Source: DASYHS01 sp035998295 (GTDB lineage Bacteria > Pseudomonadota > Alphaproteobacteria > Azospirillales > Azospirillaceae). Taken from it: a stretch of DNA of 64,000 nucleotides. Below the pieces are notes generated by a model. The model made no database searches, was not told the origin of the DNA, and saw only the letters and a list, made by a program, of their open reading frames with translations. Of this stretch, positions 63,159-64,000 are shown piece after piece. The stretch spans positions 62,001 to 126,000 of the forward strand of contig NZ_DASYHS010000070.1 of assembly GCF_035998295.1 (NCBI RefSeq), written 5' to 3'. Positions within the stretch are counted from its first letter, which is position 1. Each line of letters opens with the position of its first letter. A program made the translations under genes and the position numbers.

Positions 63159-64000
63159 TCAGAAGCGGGTGCCGAAGCTGAAGCGGAACTCTTCGGGATC
63201 GTCGTACTCTTCCTTGAGGAGCGGGTAGGCGAAGTCGATGCGGATCGGCCCCAGCGGCGACCGCCACGAGACGCCGACGCCGAGCGAAAGCCGCACCGCA
63301 TCCTCGTCCACCAGCCGCTCTCCGGGCCGGGGGCTGACATCGACCCCGGCCAGGCTGCCGAAATCGCTGAACGTGTGCCCGGTGATGCCGAACTCCTCCG
63401 GCAGTCCGATCGGGAAGGCGAGTTCGACGCTGCCGCGGGCGAACCGGTTGCCGCCGAGCGCATCGTCGCTGGCAAGGTCGCGCGGCCCGACACCGGCCGG
63501 CGCGAAACCGCGCAGACTGTCGCCGCCGAGGAAGAAGCGGTCGGAGATCGTGACGTCCTCGCCGAGGCCGAGGATGTAGCCGACCTCGCCCAGGACGCTG
63601 AGGATGGTCTGGTCGAACACGGGGAAATAGACGCCCGCCCCGAGGCGGTTGCTGAGGAAGTAGGCGTCGCCGCCGAGACCGGCGGCCTCGCTGGTCAGGC
63701 GGACGTAATACCCCTCGGTGGGTGCGATGCGGCTGTCCCGCGCGTCGTACATCAGCTCCTGGCCGATCGACGACTTGATCCGCCCGCCTTCCTGGTCGCG
63801 GATGAAGCGCGACGCGGTCGCAGGAACGTCTTCGATGACGGTTTCGGCGATCGTGTAGTTGAGGCGCTGCCTCAACCGCTCCGTCAGCGGATAGCCGACG
63901 CGCAAGCTGATGCCGGTGTTCTTCTCGTCGTAGGAGCTTTCGTCCTGATTGTCCCGGGTGATCCGGAACAGGTCGACACCCGCCGAGAGGTCGCGATCCA
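63159..64000 (-). CDS. bamA: Outer membrane protein assembly factor BamA (N-terminus outside window)
   Basis: C-terminal part of BamA, the barrel of the outer membrane assembly machine; the frame runs to the window edge, so the POTRA domains are missing. It contains the barrel segments FFLGGDSLRGFAPAG, which fit the L6 region, and SWRSPLGPIRIDFAYPL, and ends with FRFSFGTRF, whose final aromatic residue is the usual outer membrane signal. The skp gene starts 11 bases downstream. Confidence 0.95.
   Translation of the reverse strand, partial: DRDLSAGVDLFRITRDNQDESSYDEKNTGISLRVGYPLTERLRQRLNYTIAETVIEDVPATASRFIRDQEGGRIKSSIGQELMYDARDSRIAPTEGYYVRLTSEAAGLGGDAYFLSNRLGAGVYFPVFDQTILSVLGEVGYILGLGEDVTISDRFFLGGDSLRGFAPAGVGPRDLASDDALGGNRFARGSVELAFPIGLPEEFGITGHTFSDFGSLAGVDVSPRPGERLVDEDAVRLSLGVGVSWRSPLGPIRIDFAYPLLKEEYDDPEEFRFSFGTRF

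Overview
The window is GC-rich chromosomal DNA with long spurious open frames on every strand, typical of a high-GC alphaproteobacterium. Several features suggest Rhodospirillales or a close relative: the order bamA-skp-lpxD-fabZ-lpxA-lpxI-lpxB, the trpGDC-moaC-moeA-lexA run beside comEC, gltX and gltA, an alphaproteobacterial SOS box (GAAC-N7-GAAC), and many TRAP transporters. This placement is inferred from gene content and order. I found no rRNA, tRNA, insertion sequence, prophage or CRISPR array.

Region 1 (1-14.7 kb) is uptake and molybdenum hydroxylase chemistry. It holds the end of a thiamine-precursor ABC transporter (permease and ThiY-like binding protein) and a TAXI-type TRAP system (receptor, fused 4TM/12TM permease, DUF1850 protein). 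These are followed by a cox-type cluster: coxG, coxS, coxL, coxM, a terminator, then coxD, coxE, two consecutive XdhC-family half-proteins, and a fused molybdopterin-binding/nucleotidyltransferase protein. CoxL carries AYRGAGR, the form II signature, so the enzyme's substrate is uncertain.

Region 2 (14.7-25.3 kb) is accessory metabolism. A minus-strand run encodes an alpha/beta hydrolase, an SLC13/ArsB-type permease, a glutamine amidotransferase-like protein, an MlrC/M81 peptidase and a D-2-hydroxyacid dehydrogenase homologue that lacks the usual catalytic Arg and His. A UshA-like 5'-nucleotidase, an MsbA-like ABC exporter, a patatin and a glycine-zipper lipoprotein follow.

Region 3 (25.4-35.7 kb) looks like an uncharacterised catabolic island. 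It has a DctPQM TRAP transporter, a two-subunit 2-oxoacid dehydrogenase E1 without E2/E3, and a divergent operon encoding a protein made of two copies of an unrecognised domain, an acetolactate-synthase-like ThDP enzyme, an IclR regulator and an amidase. It is the best candidate here for an undescribed pathway. Next to it, 35.78-35.99 kb holds a candidate structured RNA ending in a strong terminator.

Region 4 (36-64 kb) is core genome: an Lrp regulator with a likely operator, eno, DinB-like, kdsA, pyrG, secG, tpiA, ppiD, trpE, a polysaccharide-deacetylase-like gene, trpG-trpD-trpC, moaC, moeA, lexA, comEC, gltX, gltA, gloA and the lipid A/outer membrane run lpxB-lpxI-lpxA-fabZ-lpxD-skp-bamA. 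The moaC/moeA pair may supply cofactor to the cox-type enzyme of region 1.
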